From Pyropia yezoensis (Eukaryota; Rhodophyta; Bangiophyceae; Bangiales; Bangiaceae), in NCBI GenBank assembly GCA_009829735.1, contig CM020620.1, forward strand, positions 17,070,354-17,134,353: a DNA stretch of 64,000 nucleotides. The letters run 5' to 3'. The notes beneath the pieces were generated by a model. The model was not told the DNA's origin, made no database searches, and saw only the letters and a list, made by a program, of their open reading frames with translations. Both the position numbers and the translations under genes were made by a program. This document shows positions 10,921 to 20,917 of the stretch, piece by piece. The number at the start of each line of letters is the position of its first letter. Positions within the stretch are counted from its first letter, which is position 1.

Positions 10921-11946
10921 ATGTGGTCCGAGGCCGACAGGCGCCACGCAGTGCGTATGGTCATGGTGGACCGGATGTCCGTGGCTGCCGTCAGTCGGAG
11001 CCTGCGCATGCCCTGTTGTTCTGTCGAGCGCTTTGTTGCCTACTACAGGGAGACTGGCGGTTCCCTCCACTACGACCCGGACAGGTGGAACCGTCACCAT
11101 TGCAACTGTCTGGACGACGAAGACCTACGAGACGTCGTCCTTGCGGTCGTCGCTGCGGAGCCAGAGGTTTTTTTGGACGAGATTGAGTTGGCTGTTGCCC
11201 ACATGGCGGCCCACGTGGACGGCGGCGTGGGGGTGTCGGCGTCAACTGTTAGTCGCATCCTCGCCTACAACGGCTACAAAAGGAAGGTTATCGAGAAGGC
11301 GTTCCTCTCGCGCAACGAGGAGCAGCGTGCGGCCTGGGTAGAGGCACAGTGGCGCATTCCCCTGCGTTGTCGTGTGTACCTGGACGAGGCCCATCGCGTG
11401 GGACGGTCTGCACAGCGGCGTTGGGCTTGGGCGGTGCGGGGCGAGCGGGCTGAATGCTACGTGGCATCTTCGGACGGTGCGCGTACGAGCTTCTTCGTCG
11501 CCATGGCACACGATGAGCTCCTCGATTGGATGGTCACTCGTCCACCGCCTGCCCAAACCTCGGTGGACTTTTTGGTGTTTTTGCTGAACCACCTCCTCCG
11601 CCACATGTCGGCGTATGACCCAGCTCGGACGTGGGCGGACCAGAGGGACCGGTGCGTTTTGATTTTGGATAACTCGCGTGTCCATGATGATGTTGCGTTG
11701 ACTGCTCTGCGTGACGCTGGAGTGTTTGTCTTGATGCTTCCCCCTTATTCCCCAGACTTTAACCCAATCGAGGATGTCTTCTCCGTGGGCAGCAGTTGGT
11801 TGCGTCGGCACTCGTCGCCGGCGCAGTTTAACGACTGGCCTATGTCAAGCATCGACACTATGCTCGGGTCTATCAGCGGGGCTATGTGCTCTGGGCTTGT
11901 GCGCGCGGCTGTGCGCCGCTACTTGTTGTACGTGCCTGGGGAATAA
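10921..11946 (+). CDS. IS630/Tc1-mariner-like DDE transposase
   Basis: 341 residues, uninterrupted. The ATG at 10921 was chosen because the N-terminal helix-turn-helix begins there (SEADRRHAVRMVMVDRMSVA). A second HTH-like region includes VSASTVSRILAYNGYKRK. The catalytic core shows the three expected acidic blocks: VYLDEAHRVG (first D), CVLILDNSRVHDD (second D) and LPPYSPDFNPIEDVFS (third acidic residue, in the family-typical YSPDxNPIE context). The protein should cut and join element ends, with TA target preference typical of the superfamily. The stop codon overlaps AATAAA (11943-11948), a possible poly(A) signal. An intact frame suggests recent activity or capture by the host. Confidence 0.87.
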   Translation: MWSEADRRHAVRMVMVDRMSVAAVSRSLRMPCCSVERFVAYYRETGGSLHYDPDRWNRHHCNCLDDEDLRDVVLAVVAAEPEVFLDEIELAVAHMAAHVDGGVGVSASTVSRILAYNGYKRKVIEKAFLSRNEEQRAAWVEAQWRIPLRCRVYLDEAHRVGRSAQRRWAWAVRGERAECYVASSDGARTSFFVAMAHDELLDWMVTRPPPAQTSVDFLVFLLNHLLRHMSAYDPARTWADQRDRCVLILDNSRVHDDVALTALRDAGVFVLMLPPYSPDFNPIEDVFSVGSSWLRRHSSPAQFNDWPMSSIDTMLGSISGAMCSGLVRAAVRRYLLYVPGE

Positions 11947-11949
11947 AGC

Positions 11950-13627
11950 TGGCCACTTCTTCATTACTGCACCACTCCTCCGGGGCTAGTCTGCCTCACG
12001 ACACCGAGCATACCAAAAGCACCCCGCCAAAACGGTCGTCCCGCCGACCAGCTAGCGCCACCAGGCTGGAAGCCTTCTTGCGCCTGTCGGCAGTCCTTGC
12101 CGCGGCACAGACGCACACAGGCGGGGCCCCTTTGGCGGAAAACAGCGCAGTATTTATGCGGCGGGGCGCAGCGGCGGACCAGCAGATGGCGAGCGGGCAA
12201 GCATATGCGGTACCCTCCCTCCCGCCACGCAGCGCCCTCCACCACATGCCCATTCTCCCCTTTCACTGTTGATGGTCTGCCTGTGCCGACTTGCCCCCCG
12301 CCGGAGGCTCATAGACACCGGGCACTGCCGCGGCCCCGCCGCTGGCCGCCGGTGCCAGCTCCCGCGCAAATCCACTCTGTGACAACACCCCGATGCCATC
12401 CCGACGCCAAAGGCGACTGGTTTGTCGATAACGGTGGTCAGACGGCATCTATCGTTTGACTTTGGCTGCCGACGCCACGGCGCCGATGTCGGCCGTTGCC
12501 AGCGCCGCTCTCCAGCGAGAGGCGAGAGCTGGCCCGGCATCGGCGAGAGTGGTGGTCGTGGCCTGCGTCGAGCTGTCCATGGGGCCTATGGGACGGGGTG
12601 GCAGCTCCCCGCCGCGACGGCGACCGCCGAGGAGAGCCCCGCGCGCGGCAGTCCTCTCGTCCGCGTGATCCTGTGCGACGTCGGCCGCCAAGGCTGCGCC
12701 GCGGCCGGCTGTGGGGGCATCCAGCCACGCGCCGACGCGGTGAGCCTCGACAGGGATGGTGTGAAGAAGTAAGGGGGCGGACCGCGGGTGCGCGCGCGGG
12801 CTGCGGCGACAAAAACAGTAAAACATGAACTCGAGACGTCTTTGCCTCGATTAGATGCGGACGCTTTCCAACTTAAGGAGCTTAAGTATACGGATTTGAC
12901 GAAACGGGTTGTGACTGGATGGATCCTGGCGTGTACACGGGCAGATGCCCTACTACCCATGTGTAATCCCTGGTAAATTACACCTGCACCCCCTCCTCCA
13001 CGGATAAGTTGCACAGCACACAAGCCATTCTTCTCCATCCAAATGCTGTGCCCGAGTCAACAAAAGCCTTTGGAAAGTCGACGGGGAAGATCCAGCCCCT
13101 GATTATAGCATGTTCGATCTCGGGATTTTACGGTGCATTGCCAGACATATTTACGCCTCGGCCGCCGACCACTCTTGCACGACGCACGCAGAGCGGCGAC
13201 CAGAACCAACGCCCCTGTCACGCCGGCCGGCACCCACTGTGGGCTCCCGCCGCCCATTCCGACGTCGGCACCCTCACAACCATCACCAATGTCTTCACCA
13301 ACGCCTCGGGATGCAATTTGCCGTCGTTCCCCTCCGGGCAGAGGCCCATGGGAGTGGAGAGGCGCATTCCTTTGACCCGTCTTCGACCCACCCAGGGTGA
13401 ACCATGAGGCGCCCCCTTTTGGTAGCGCGGCCGCCCCCAACACAGCCGACACTGCAGTATACACCAACAACGCTGAGGTCTGCCTGAGCGCCGACGCGTG
13501 GCGCCGTGGTCTAAAAAACGATGGTGAAAGGACGGCCGCTGGAAGGCTGTCTGTTTCTCAAGAGGTACAGCCTATTGCAGAAAGAAGGCCAGACGAGCCA
13601 TGGTGGCGTTTACATAACTTGCGCCCG
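11950..13627. other. GC-rich stretch with no recognisable gene
   Basis: Overlapping short ORFs occur on both strands, with compositions typical of GC-rich non-coding DNA. No conserved motif, RNA gene or clear repeat boundary was seen. Confidence 0.45.
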
Positions 13628-14788
13628 TCAGTTGGCGCGATCAGCGCTCTCAGGCGCAGGGAAGAACGAGAGCAACCCCTCATCTCCCTCACGCCTCTCC
13701 TTCAAAAATTGACGGAGAGACGCCCGAACGGAAGGCGCAGTCAAGCCCACTCGATCAGCACAACCCATCAACTCCCCGCAAACTTGCTCAGTGGTCCATA
13801 CGCTGCTCGTGACAGAGCATCCGTCGAAGAGCATATCGCCGCCAACAAAAAGGGACAGAGCCTGCCTTACCTTAGACAGGACGTCACCATCAGGGAGCTG
13901 GACGTAGCGCACAGCCGCTCGCTTGAGCTGCGCCCCAGTGACGCGGAAGTGGGGATTGCTCGACCCAAGCACCTCGGCAGGCGTAGCTGTCCCTGCAGCA
14001 CGAAGACCAGCCTCTCGCACCACCCGTCTCATCGCGTTGCGGTCACTCGACGAGTACCGCGGACGCTTGCGCATTGCCTCCTCCATGGCCGATACAGCAG
14101 TCTGCCGTGACCCACCGAGGTCTATCGATGCGATCAAACCAGGACGCGGTTGGGTTGCGCCTCGGCCGCCAGCAGCGGCACTGTCAGCTACAAAAGCACC
14201 CAGCGTGCGGCTGGCCGCCCGCGACGCGCCATCGTCCTCCAGGGCGGCGGCGACGCTCTCCGCCGTGCGCACTGCGGGAGAAGCCCCTGCCCCGCCCAGA
14301 CCGTCCCGGTCAACCAGAGCTGCCTGCTGCAACACCGTGCTCAAGCGGGAGCCGGCTCGCGGTGTCAGCTGGGCCAGCTGCCCTTTGCTGGCCCGCGCCC
14401 GCTCCCTCCGGTCACGTGCGGTTGGCGACATATGGGCCAGGCGGGCCAAAACGCGGCCTTGCATGGCTGCCTCGTTGAGCTTGTCGCATGTAAACCGTGC
14501 CGGCACTCCGCCCCGCACTGGCTCCTCAAGCGTATCGGGGGTGTGGCCCTTCACACCACACGTCTCGCATGCAACGGAGCATTTCGCGCATGTATCCTTC
14601 TTGCAGGTGCAGCGCACGTCTGGTGCCTTGACCAGCGGGCAGCGACGCAGGTCATGCCCGGGGAGGCGACAGGCGCCACAACGACGCGCCCGACCAATAT
14701 CTGGCCGTTCAAAAAAAAAACCAAAGCATTGGCAACGCAGGGGAGACCATGTAACGCGATTCGTATAACCAATAAAAGAGCAGGCCAT
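13628..14788 (-). CDS. Unidentified ORF with an N-terminal cysteine/histidine-rich region
   Basis: 386 codons, uninterrupted. Near residues 35-50 it has a zinc-knuckle-like CGACRLPGHDLRRC, followed by a cysteine cluster (CTCKKDTCAKC, CETCGVKGH). The rest is Arg/Ala-rich, with a helical C-terminal third. CCHC knuckles of this shape occur in gag proteins and in some Mutator-type transposases, but no catalytic motif is visible. The long antisense frame at 13397-14110 is less protein-like. An A-run of about 9 near 14711 lies in the N-terminal part, so the start region is vulnerable to a length error. Lone mobile-element ORF or diverged gene; unresolved. Confidence 0.35.
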   Translation of the reverse strand: MACSFIGYTNRVTWSPLRCQCFGFFFERPDIGRARRCGACRLPGHDLRRCPLVKAPDVRCTCKKDTCAKCSVACETCGVKGHTPDTLEEPVRGGVPARFTCDKLNEAAMQGRVLARLAHMSPTARDRRERARASKGQLAQLTPRAGSRLSTVLQQAALVDRDGLGGAGASPAVRTAESVAAALEDDGASRAASRTLGAFVADSAAAGGRGATQPRPGLIASIDLGGSRQTAVSAMEEAMRKRPRYSSSDRNAMRRVVREAGLRAAGTATPAEVLGSSNPHFRVTGAQLKRAAVRYVQLPDGDVLSKVRQALSLFVGGDMLFDGCSVTSSVWTTEQVCGELMGCADRVGLTAPSVRASLRQFLKERREGDEGLLSFFPAPESADRAN

Positions 14789-15216
14789 TCACAGTCAGCC
14801 TTGATGCCTGCGCGACGACTCGAACCAGGGGATCAGAATTACCAGAAAAAATAAGCGCACGCTACAGACGGGGACAGGATGCCGCAATGAGAGGGGAACA
14901 TACCGGATTCGGCCACCGTGACATTGCCCGACGCACCGGGCGACGGATCAGCCATTGAAGCAATCCAACGCAGTGCACGGGCGGCGATGGGTGAGGACGA
15001 TGGATGCCGCGGGCATGGCGGCCGTTGGAACGACGAGAGAAGGGTGTGCGCGACGTCGGCAATGCCTCGTCGCCGGCGCGGAAAGTGGCCCTCTGATTGT
15101 CAATTATGACGATCGAATTCAACATATTTATTTTGTGACAAATATACTATTTTCACCGCATATTTCATCTTGAAAACGTAAGTCCCCTCTAAAGTTTAAA
15201 TACCTCTCTTGTTGTC

Positions 15217-15254
15217 GTGCACATGCACAACCGCCAAAATTGGGACGACAGCAA
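15217..15254 (-). repeat. 38-bp motif, inverted partner of 10301-10338
   Basis: 36 of 38 bases match the reverse complement of 10301-10338. On the minus strand it is followed by a TATTTAAA box (15193-15200 region) and further on by an AATAAATATG-type sequence, which would fit the start of an LTR or another promoter/terminator-bearing repeat. No second boundary was found. Confidence 0.7.
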
Positions 15255-15314
15255 TAACTCTCGCAACAAGTGTTGCGGACATCAAGACTGTGACTACTAT
15301 GGTACCCCACCATC

Positions 15315-15836
15315 ATGGCGGTCTACGTCGACCCATGGGGGGTGATACAGGCTATTGTCCAATGGGACAACGCTGACCACTCCATTACGGAGAGTATCCC
15401 TGTCTACTACATGAAGGCAACATTGCCATCGGCAAGTCGTAACTTTACCTTCCCCTTATGGGGCCAACACAGGGAGATACCGGAGCTCACCCGGCGGTAC
15501 GGTCCCTTGGTATACCACACAGGAACAGGCGTCACCACCACTGAGCAACCTCACTCAAAAGGCACACGCCTGAGAATACCACTAGTACACACCCTCGACC
15601 AAGTGGTCACAGACCTGCAAGTTAATCCAACGGACACACTCTTGGTCACTCCCCGCTGGGAGCACGCCGCCTGGTTTACAAAGGCCAAACGGCTTTGCTG
15701 CGAGTACATACTCTTGAATCCGACATCACAACACGACTCGGTGTCAACACAATGGGCCAAGACTGCCTTCCACTTTCAATGCAAACGCACAAGAAACAAA
15801 CACGCCAGTCGGCAAGGCAAGACAAAGCTAGACTGA
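15315..15836 (+). CDS. Unidentified 173-codon ORF, possible retroelement fragment
   Basis: Starts ATG (MAVYVDPWGVIQAIVQW) and is open to 15836. The segment LLVTPRWEHAAWFTKAKRL resembles, loosely, the stretch after RNase H in DIRS/Ngaro-type tyrosine-recombinase retroelements (a PxWPxxPWF-like block). That is an inference from shape, not a firm match. The ORF converges on the minus-strand ORF at 15883-16842, only 46 bp away. Confidence 0.35.
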   Translation: MAVYVDPWGVIQAIVQWDNADHSITESIPVYYMKATLPSASRNFTFPLWGQHREIPELTRRYGPLVYHTGTGVTTTEQPHSKGTRLRIPLVHTLDQVVTDLQVNPTDTLLVTPRWEHAAWFTKAKRLCCEYILLNPTSQHDSVSTQWAKTAFHFQCKRTRNKHASRQGKTKLD

Positions 15837-15882
15837 CAGGACGCCAATAGGCACAACACTCGACACATCGTCAAACAACCCC

Positions 15883-16842
15883 TCAAGTACCACCACGGTA
15901 ACGACCACGCGCGTCCTCGTCGTATGACGGACTGCGCGGACGCACGTGGCGAACCGGCGCCGGAGTAGCCGGCTCCTCCTCGTCGTCCGACACGGACCGC
16001 CGGCGCCGGCCAAGAATGGCACTGACGTCGACGCGACGAGGAATCTCACCCCGCGCCTCCACCACGGGAGCGTGACGCAGCTCAGCGAGCACGCTGTCTC
16101 GAATCCGAGAGGGGTCCGCCATACGGGACATGGCCAGGAGAAGCTCCTCCACCGCCTGAGACTCGGTCATACCACCAACCCGACGGATAACGTCCTCCAT
16201 CTCGACGGTCTGGCGCGACCACGCAACTGCCAAGGCACCGGCCGTCGCACCGCGAGGCACACTACGGCCAGCCAAGGCATCAACGCACTCCGCGCCCAAC
16301 AGGGTAACCGCTCCCACGCGAGCTCAGTCGGACGGCCACATCGGCTCATCGCCACCGCGGCACGTCGACGGCTCAGCAGCACGGTCACGTGACCCTCCAA
16401 CCGGCGGCGGCGAAGGCGAACGAGTGCGATCACGCACTCGACGACCCGCATCACGACCTCCACGGTCGACCGACCGGCCCACACCGGGCGACTCCGCCGA
16501 AGTGGCATCGTACTTCCAGTCGAACGAGCCGCACGGCTGGCGAAGAGCAAAGCCATACTTGGCCGACGGGTCAAGCGTGACATACACCTCAAGAGCGGCC
16601 TCCGTGTGGTAGTCACGACGACGAACGTCCGCGACCACGGTGGTCCAAGGAAAGACGGAGTGCGCCTCCCGCATACGCCGGTACGTCAACAGACGCTCGT
16701 CACCGCCGGGGCCGTCAGCCAGGTGGCTTACGCTCAAGCCGTCCAACCACCCGACCACACCAGTCATCGCACCTACCGCTCCTGTACTTGCCGCAGAAGA
16801 GAGGCAACGGCCACGGCCAGGTGCAGTCGAACGCCTCGGCAT
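15883..16842 (-). pseudogene. Unidentified ORF broken by one in-frame TGA
   Basis: The frame is open from 16842 to 15883 except for TGA at 16321-16323, so two stretches of about 172 and 144 codons lie in one frame. The first part contains an Arg/Ser-rich stretch (RVRDRTRSPSPPPVGG). The second has a helical block (MTESQAVEELLLAMSRMADP) and an Arg-rich C-terminus. This composition suits a nucleic-acid-binding protein such as a retroelement gag, but no zinc knuckle is present. Decay, a base error, or programmed readthrough are all possible. Confidence 0.4.
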
Positions 16843-16876
16843 GCAATTGCGACAACTATTCGCGGCGCCTGACTAA

Positions 16877-17119
16877 CGAGACATACCACCCACCGCGTGG
16901 GAACACGCAAAAGTGTTGACCGCGACTCATCGCTGGACAGGCGACGCGAAGAGGAAGGCCTCTAGAGCGCTCTCGGGTGACCGGCAACGAGCCATCAAGC
17001 GGCACCGCGCCGACAACCTCTCTTGGCCGTCGTGGTGCGGCCCGTACCGGCGGCCAGACACAGTCGGCAGTGCGGAAGCTTCGGCTGACACAGAGAGCGT
17101 CGGTGAAGAGGAAGCTGCG
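16877..17119 (+). pseudogene. 5' part of an unidentified ORF split by element H
   Basis: The frame is open from 16877 (just after TAA 16874-16876) with no ATG; GTG at 16913 is the first near-cognate start. The product is very basic at first (DAKRKASRALSGDRQR), then acidic (ESVGEEEAA). The frame stops being coherent at 17119, where an LTR begins. It resumes at 42275 in the same sense frame once element H and one copy of its CTGCG duplication are removed. Function unknown. Confidence 0.55.
17115..17119. repeat. Target-site duplication CTGCG of element H (left copy)
   Basis: CTGCG lies immediately outside the LTR at 17120 and is repeated immediately outside the other H LTR at 42270-42274. The match shows that these two LTRs, 25 kb apart, bound one insertion. 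Confidence 0.8.
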
Positions 17120-17510
17120 TGTGGCAAAAACCACTCGCACACCCAGCACCCAAGTTGGGGTGATGCACAAGGGCTGCCTCCCGTGTCGGGGGAACCGGAA
17201 AAAGTGCAAGTCGCACACACGCTGTCCCTGTTGTGGGGCAACCCCCCCACCAACAGACAAGAAGATGGTGCGTGGGCCAACAGTGTCTTGGTCGGGACCG
17301 GGAAGCGAGGCCAAGCCCCGCTGTTCCTCCCCTTGTCCCCCCAGGGTCGCTCAAAATCTGGCCATTCAGAATCTCCCACCCCAGCACCTGCCCACCGGGC
17401 CACACGAAAATTCAAGACGATAAAATGCAGAAAACCCTCAAATCCATGTTGGATTTACTATCAAGCAAAGTATCCCTGATTTAGGGAAATTCGGAGTCAA
17501 ATGCAAAGGG
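17120..17510 (-). repeat. 3' LTR of element H (family L4), truncated
   Basis: Matches 41802-42190 of the other H LTR with scattered differences and ends (minus strand) TTTTTGCCACA. The first 80 or so bases of the LTR are missing at the junction with the L3 fragment near 17510. A translated CxxC-rich peptide in this repeat is an accident of reading an LTR and is not a zinc finger. Confidence 0.75.
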
Positions 17511-18552
17511 CTCCTCATCCTGACTGCACAAGAAGTCGACGGTCAGCTTCTCGACAATCCAGACCATCATTAGGTCCGAGAGGAGCCAAAGCTGGTTAGA
17601 CACCAAGACCTCGTGAAGCCAGTGGTTGGCGGCCAAGACCGTCATCTCGGAGGTGTACATCATGTACAATATGGAGTGAAAGAAGCCCTTGATTGACGCC
17701 TGGGTCAGGGCGTCCAGGAAGTACCAGGTGAAGGGGATGCTGGATGGAGCGAACCCGACCGGGATCTTGACTTCTGCTGCTGCGGAATGACCTTGGGGTA
17801 GTACGCCGCCCGGTTGGCCTTGTCCAGCCTCCAGAACTCTTGGTGGTTGCAGCTCACGATGCAGTCCCACTGGCGCTCACGCCGCTCGCCTTGATCCCGC
17901 GCCGGCGACAACATGTAGTTCTTCCGGGTCAAGAAAGGCGGAACAGAGCAATAATGTTCGGACGAGGATCGCAAGTCAAGCTCCCCGGCCCCTTCATTGC
18001 CTCGTCCCCGACGTTGAGCGCCCGGCGGACGTAACCCTCCTCCTCCGGCCACCGGAGAATGGACGCAGACCTTCGCAGTTCGGTCAGGGGGAGATCCAGC
18101 ACCAGCGCGGAGGGGAGATCCCCCAGGCGGGCAACCGAAGATGAACCATAAAAGCTATGGGAGCGGCCTTGAGCCAGGCGCATCTGGTCCGCCGCGTAGA
18201 GACGCGTCTTGTCCATCTCCGTCAAGACCCCGCGCTGGAGTTCCTTGCGCCAGATAGCCAGACAATCTTGCTGGCACTGGACCGCGCTGGCGTTACCGAC
18301 CGCCGTGTAGTAGCGCCGGGCCGCCAGGGGATCCTGACCAAGAAGCATCTCCGGGAGACCGGCCGGGGGGGTCTCGACCGGGCGAGACGCTGGAGCCGGG
18401 GGCACTTGATCCGTCTCCTCCGCCGGGACGACCGGCGTCCGCGCCGACACCTGAGACGCCGGAGGCAGGAGAGGGGCACGGCAACCCGAGTTCTCCTCCG
18501 CGACACTCGCCACTGGAGCTACGGGCCCAACCAGGATCTCGGAGCTGGACAT
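17511..18552 (-). pseudogene. Antisense ORF of an L3-family LTR element (copy a), frameshifted
   Basis: Starts ATG at 18552 (MSSSEILVGPVAPV) and matches the plus-strand ORF at 63131-63867. It runs opposite to the L3 LTR next to it (18735-19243, plus orientation), so it is antisense to that element's own transcript. After a Pro/Ala-rich N-terminus comes a conserved block (AIWRKELQRGVLTEMDKTRL, DLPSALVLDLPLTE). Frameshifts near 17950 and 17790 move the frame. The last part (PFTWYFLDALTQASIKGFF and on to 17511) is protein-like with hydrophobic helices. Function unknown. Confidence 0.6.
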
Positions 18553-18734
18553 ACCGCCCGGAACCAAGGGGAACGGGAACGCCAAGGTGAAGGAGGAGGG
18601 AGGGGCAGGGCTGGGGAAGGTGATCACGCCCGGGGTGAAGATGCTCGACCTCGGCACCAGTGTGGGCGTGCTCGAGGCTGTACACGGTGACACGTGGTAC
18701 GGCCCGAGGACGTGCCGGACTAGGGAGGGAGCTA

Positions 18735-19243
18735 TGCAGCATCCCTGGCCCTGACTTGGCGCCGACCCGGGATAGCGACCAGGGGGCACCAGGTGCCAGG
18801 AAACGCCCGCCGCGTGGGGATGGTTGGCGGCCGTGGCCCGTGCCCGGCACTAGGATGCGGTGGGCTACGCTACGCACACGAAAGAGAGGGACTTCTGATG
18901 GGTTTTTGCAAATTTGTGAGGGACTTGATTTGAGAGCATTTGAGTGTCAGATTAGTGAGGGAGAATAGAATTAGCAGTGATAGGGGCCCCCGTGCCGAGG
19001 CTCCCCAAGATGCACGTTAAGAGGGACAGCGAGGCGCCCTTAGCCCGCGCCCTCAAGGAAAAAGACAACTGCGCGTTTGCTTTCCTCTTCCCCGTGTGCA
19101 CTACCGTGCGTATCTGTTGGCTCTGCCAGCAGGTACGTGAGGCAACAGGCATACCACTCTCGTAGTTCCCCTTTCTGTGCTACGTGTCCCTTTCCCCCGA
19201 GGTATATTGACACGTTTCTGAGACAAACGAGTTTTATACCACA
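18735..19243 (+). repeat. 3' LTR of an L3-family element (copy a)
   Basis: Begins TGCAGCATCCCTGG and ends TTTTATACCACA. It matches the solo LTR 42524-43094 and the LTR 62372-62943, both in the opposite orientation. It lacks about 60 bp that includes a hairpin present in the other copies. A purine-rich GGGAGGGAGCTA lies directly upstream (18723-18734), the expected polypurine tract, which marks this as a 3' LTR. It cuts the gag of element H inside its zinc knuckle at 19243/19244. Confidence 0.8.
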
Positions 19244-20917
19244 GTACGCCCAGTGTCCGTCGGCGTTGCAGTTCCGACACCGATTCTCCGTTCCCGGGAG
19301 GGTCTTCCCGACTTGGGAGCTCGAGAGGCCGCCTTGGGAAGTTACCACGGCGGCTGCCACCTTATCCTTACGGATCCGGCGGGCCTCCCGTAGCTATTTA
19401 GATTGGCGAGCCTCCTCTCTCTCCTTGGCCAACTCGGCCTGCCGTTCCTGGCGTTGCTCATCTCGCAGCTTGCGGTAAGCCTCCCCTCTGCGGTAGGCAA
19501 ACCTGGCCAATTCGGCCAGTGTTGCCCGGGAGGTGTTATGCTCCCGGGTCTCCATTCGGACCGACCAACGGAGACCCTCCACAAAGCGACTTTTCACCAC
19601 AGCTTGTGGCTGAAGAAAGCCACAGAGATTGTTAAGCTTACGGACTCGGTTCGCAAAGGACAACTCGTCCTCATCCTCCTCCTGGTGCGCCTGCGTAAAC
19701 TCCTCGACTTGAGAAGCCAACGCGGCTTCATCAGCCATAGCCCTCAACAACCAGCTGATGAGCTCTAGGTAGAACGTCACCTCACCAGCTTTTCCACTTG
19801 AGGAACTGGGCATGACGGACATAGTTTCCGTCCGTAGGTCGCCCTTGGTGAAATCCTGTAGCATATAAAAAGCCATGCCTTCACTTATGTCATTTTCGTC
19901 ACAGGCTTTTGTAAAACGACGTAGGAACTCAAAGACACAGACGGGGAGAGTTCCCTCCCACACCGCTTTGTTCCCGAAAGAGTGAGTTACGTTCTTCTTG
20001 GCACAGCCCATACCTCGGGCCTGAACTGGGCCATACGCCACTGACTTGTTGTTCATGACATAGGCCTCACAGTCAAAGATACCCTGGTAGACCAGGCTGG
20101 CTACCTGGATCTTGGGCGGCACCTCACGTTGAGGAAGCAGCCGCTGGGGCAGACGGGTGAACTGACCCGTCTCTGCCGTCAACACCGGCGGGCTAGGTGT
20201 AACCTCCGGTGTCTCTACAGGAGACGCCCCTGTATTCGGCGTTCGACCTGCTGACGTCCCCGTGGTTCGCAAGGTGGGAGTCACAGGGGTGGGTCCCTGT
20301 TCGGGACGCCCCGATGCAGGCGTAGGGTGTAGTGTTCCCTGCATCTGCGGGCTCGAGAGCCCCACTCCGGTCTGGACATCGAGACCATGTGGCAAACTCG
20401 CCACAACCTGATTTAATATGGTATTCGTCATCGTGACCACCAGTTCCGGCAAAGCCTGCCGCAACACATCGGTCGCCTCCCGACGGACAGTTTCCAAGAG
20501 GAGTGGATTATCGACTCCAGTCGAGTCTCGGTCAGCCTCCGGGAGTCCACCTGAGGGGGAACCACGATCCTCAGGGGTCTCAACCGGGGGCGAGGGCGCG
20601 AGCCCATCACCGACCAACGGAGGTCCGCCGTCCTCCGAAAGCCTAGTTGGCGATGGCTCCATGCCAAAGTTGGCTCCAACCTGAGTACATCCCGCCGGGA
20701 CAGTCCTCTCACCTTGGGACATTCCCGTTGAGTGTACCAACGCGGTGGCCGGACTTCGGCCCACCATTATCTTGGTTGTCACCCGAATGAACTCCCGACT
20801 GGGTCGGGGTGGCCAGATGCCCGCCCATACTCCCCGTCCTGCTGGCTTGAGGGACCTCTTGTCCCTCTGCGACCCCAGCTACACCTACCTGTGTCTCACC
20901 AGAATTCAAAGGCACTG
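19244..20917 (-). pseudogene. gag: Gag of element H, 3' part; frameshifted, nonsense-bearing and truncated
   Basis: Continues in frame from 41624-41683 across the CACTG duplication. A Pro/Thr-rich N-terminus is followed by a capsid-like region with EFLRRFTKACDENDISEGMA and LISWLLRAMADEAALASQVE, then a Glu/Arg-rich coiled coil (QERQAELAKEREEARQSK). Defects: a frame change between about 20710 and 20780, an in-frame TAG at 19394-19396, and truncation inside the CCHC knuckle (CRNCNADGHWAYC) by the L3 LTR at 19243. The main uninterrupted stretch is 19394-20782 (462 codons). Confidence 0.8.
20913..20917. repeat. Target-site duplication CACTG of chromovirus 2 (left copy)
   Basis: Directly outside the LTR start at 20918; the same five bases lie directly outside the LTR end at 41623. 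Removing everything between, with one copy, restores the reading frame of the H gag. The right edge of the middle LTR (31763) has GTGCA instead. Confidence 0.88.

Noticed and set aside
13397..14110. 237-codon plus-strand ORF antisense to the cysteine-rich ORF
   Set aside because: The minus-strand frame is longer and has patterned Cys/His residues; the plus frame looks like its GC-rich shadow.
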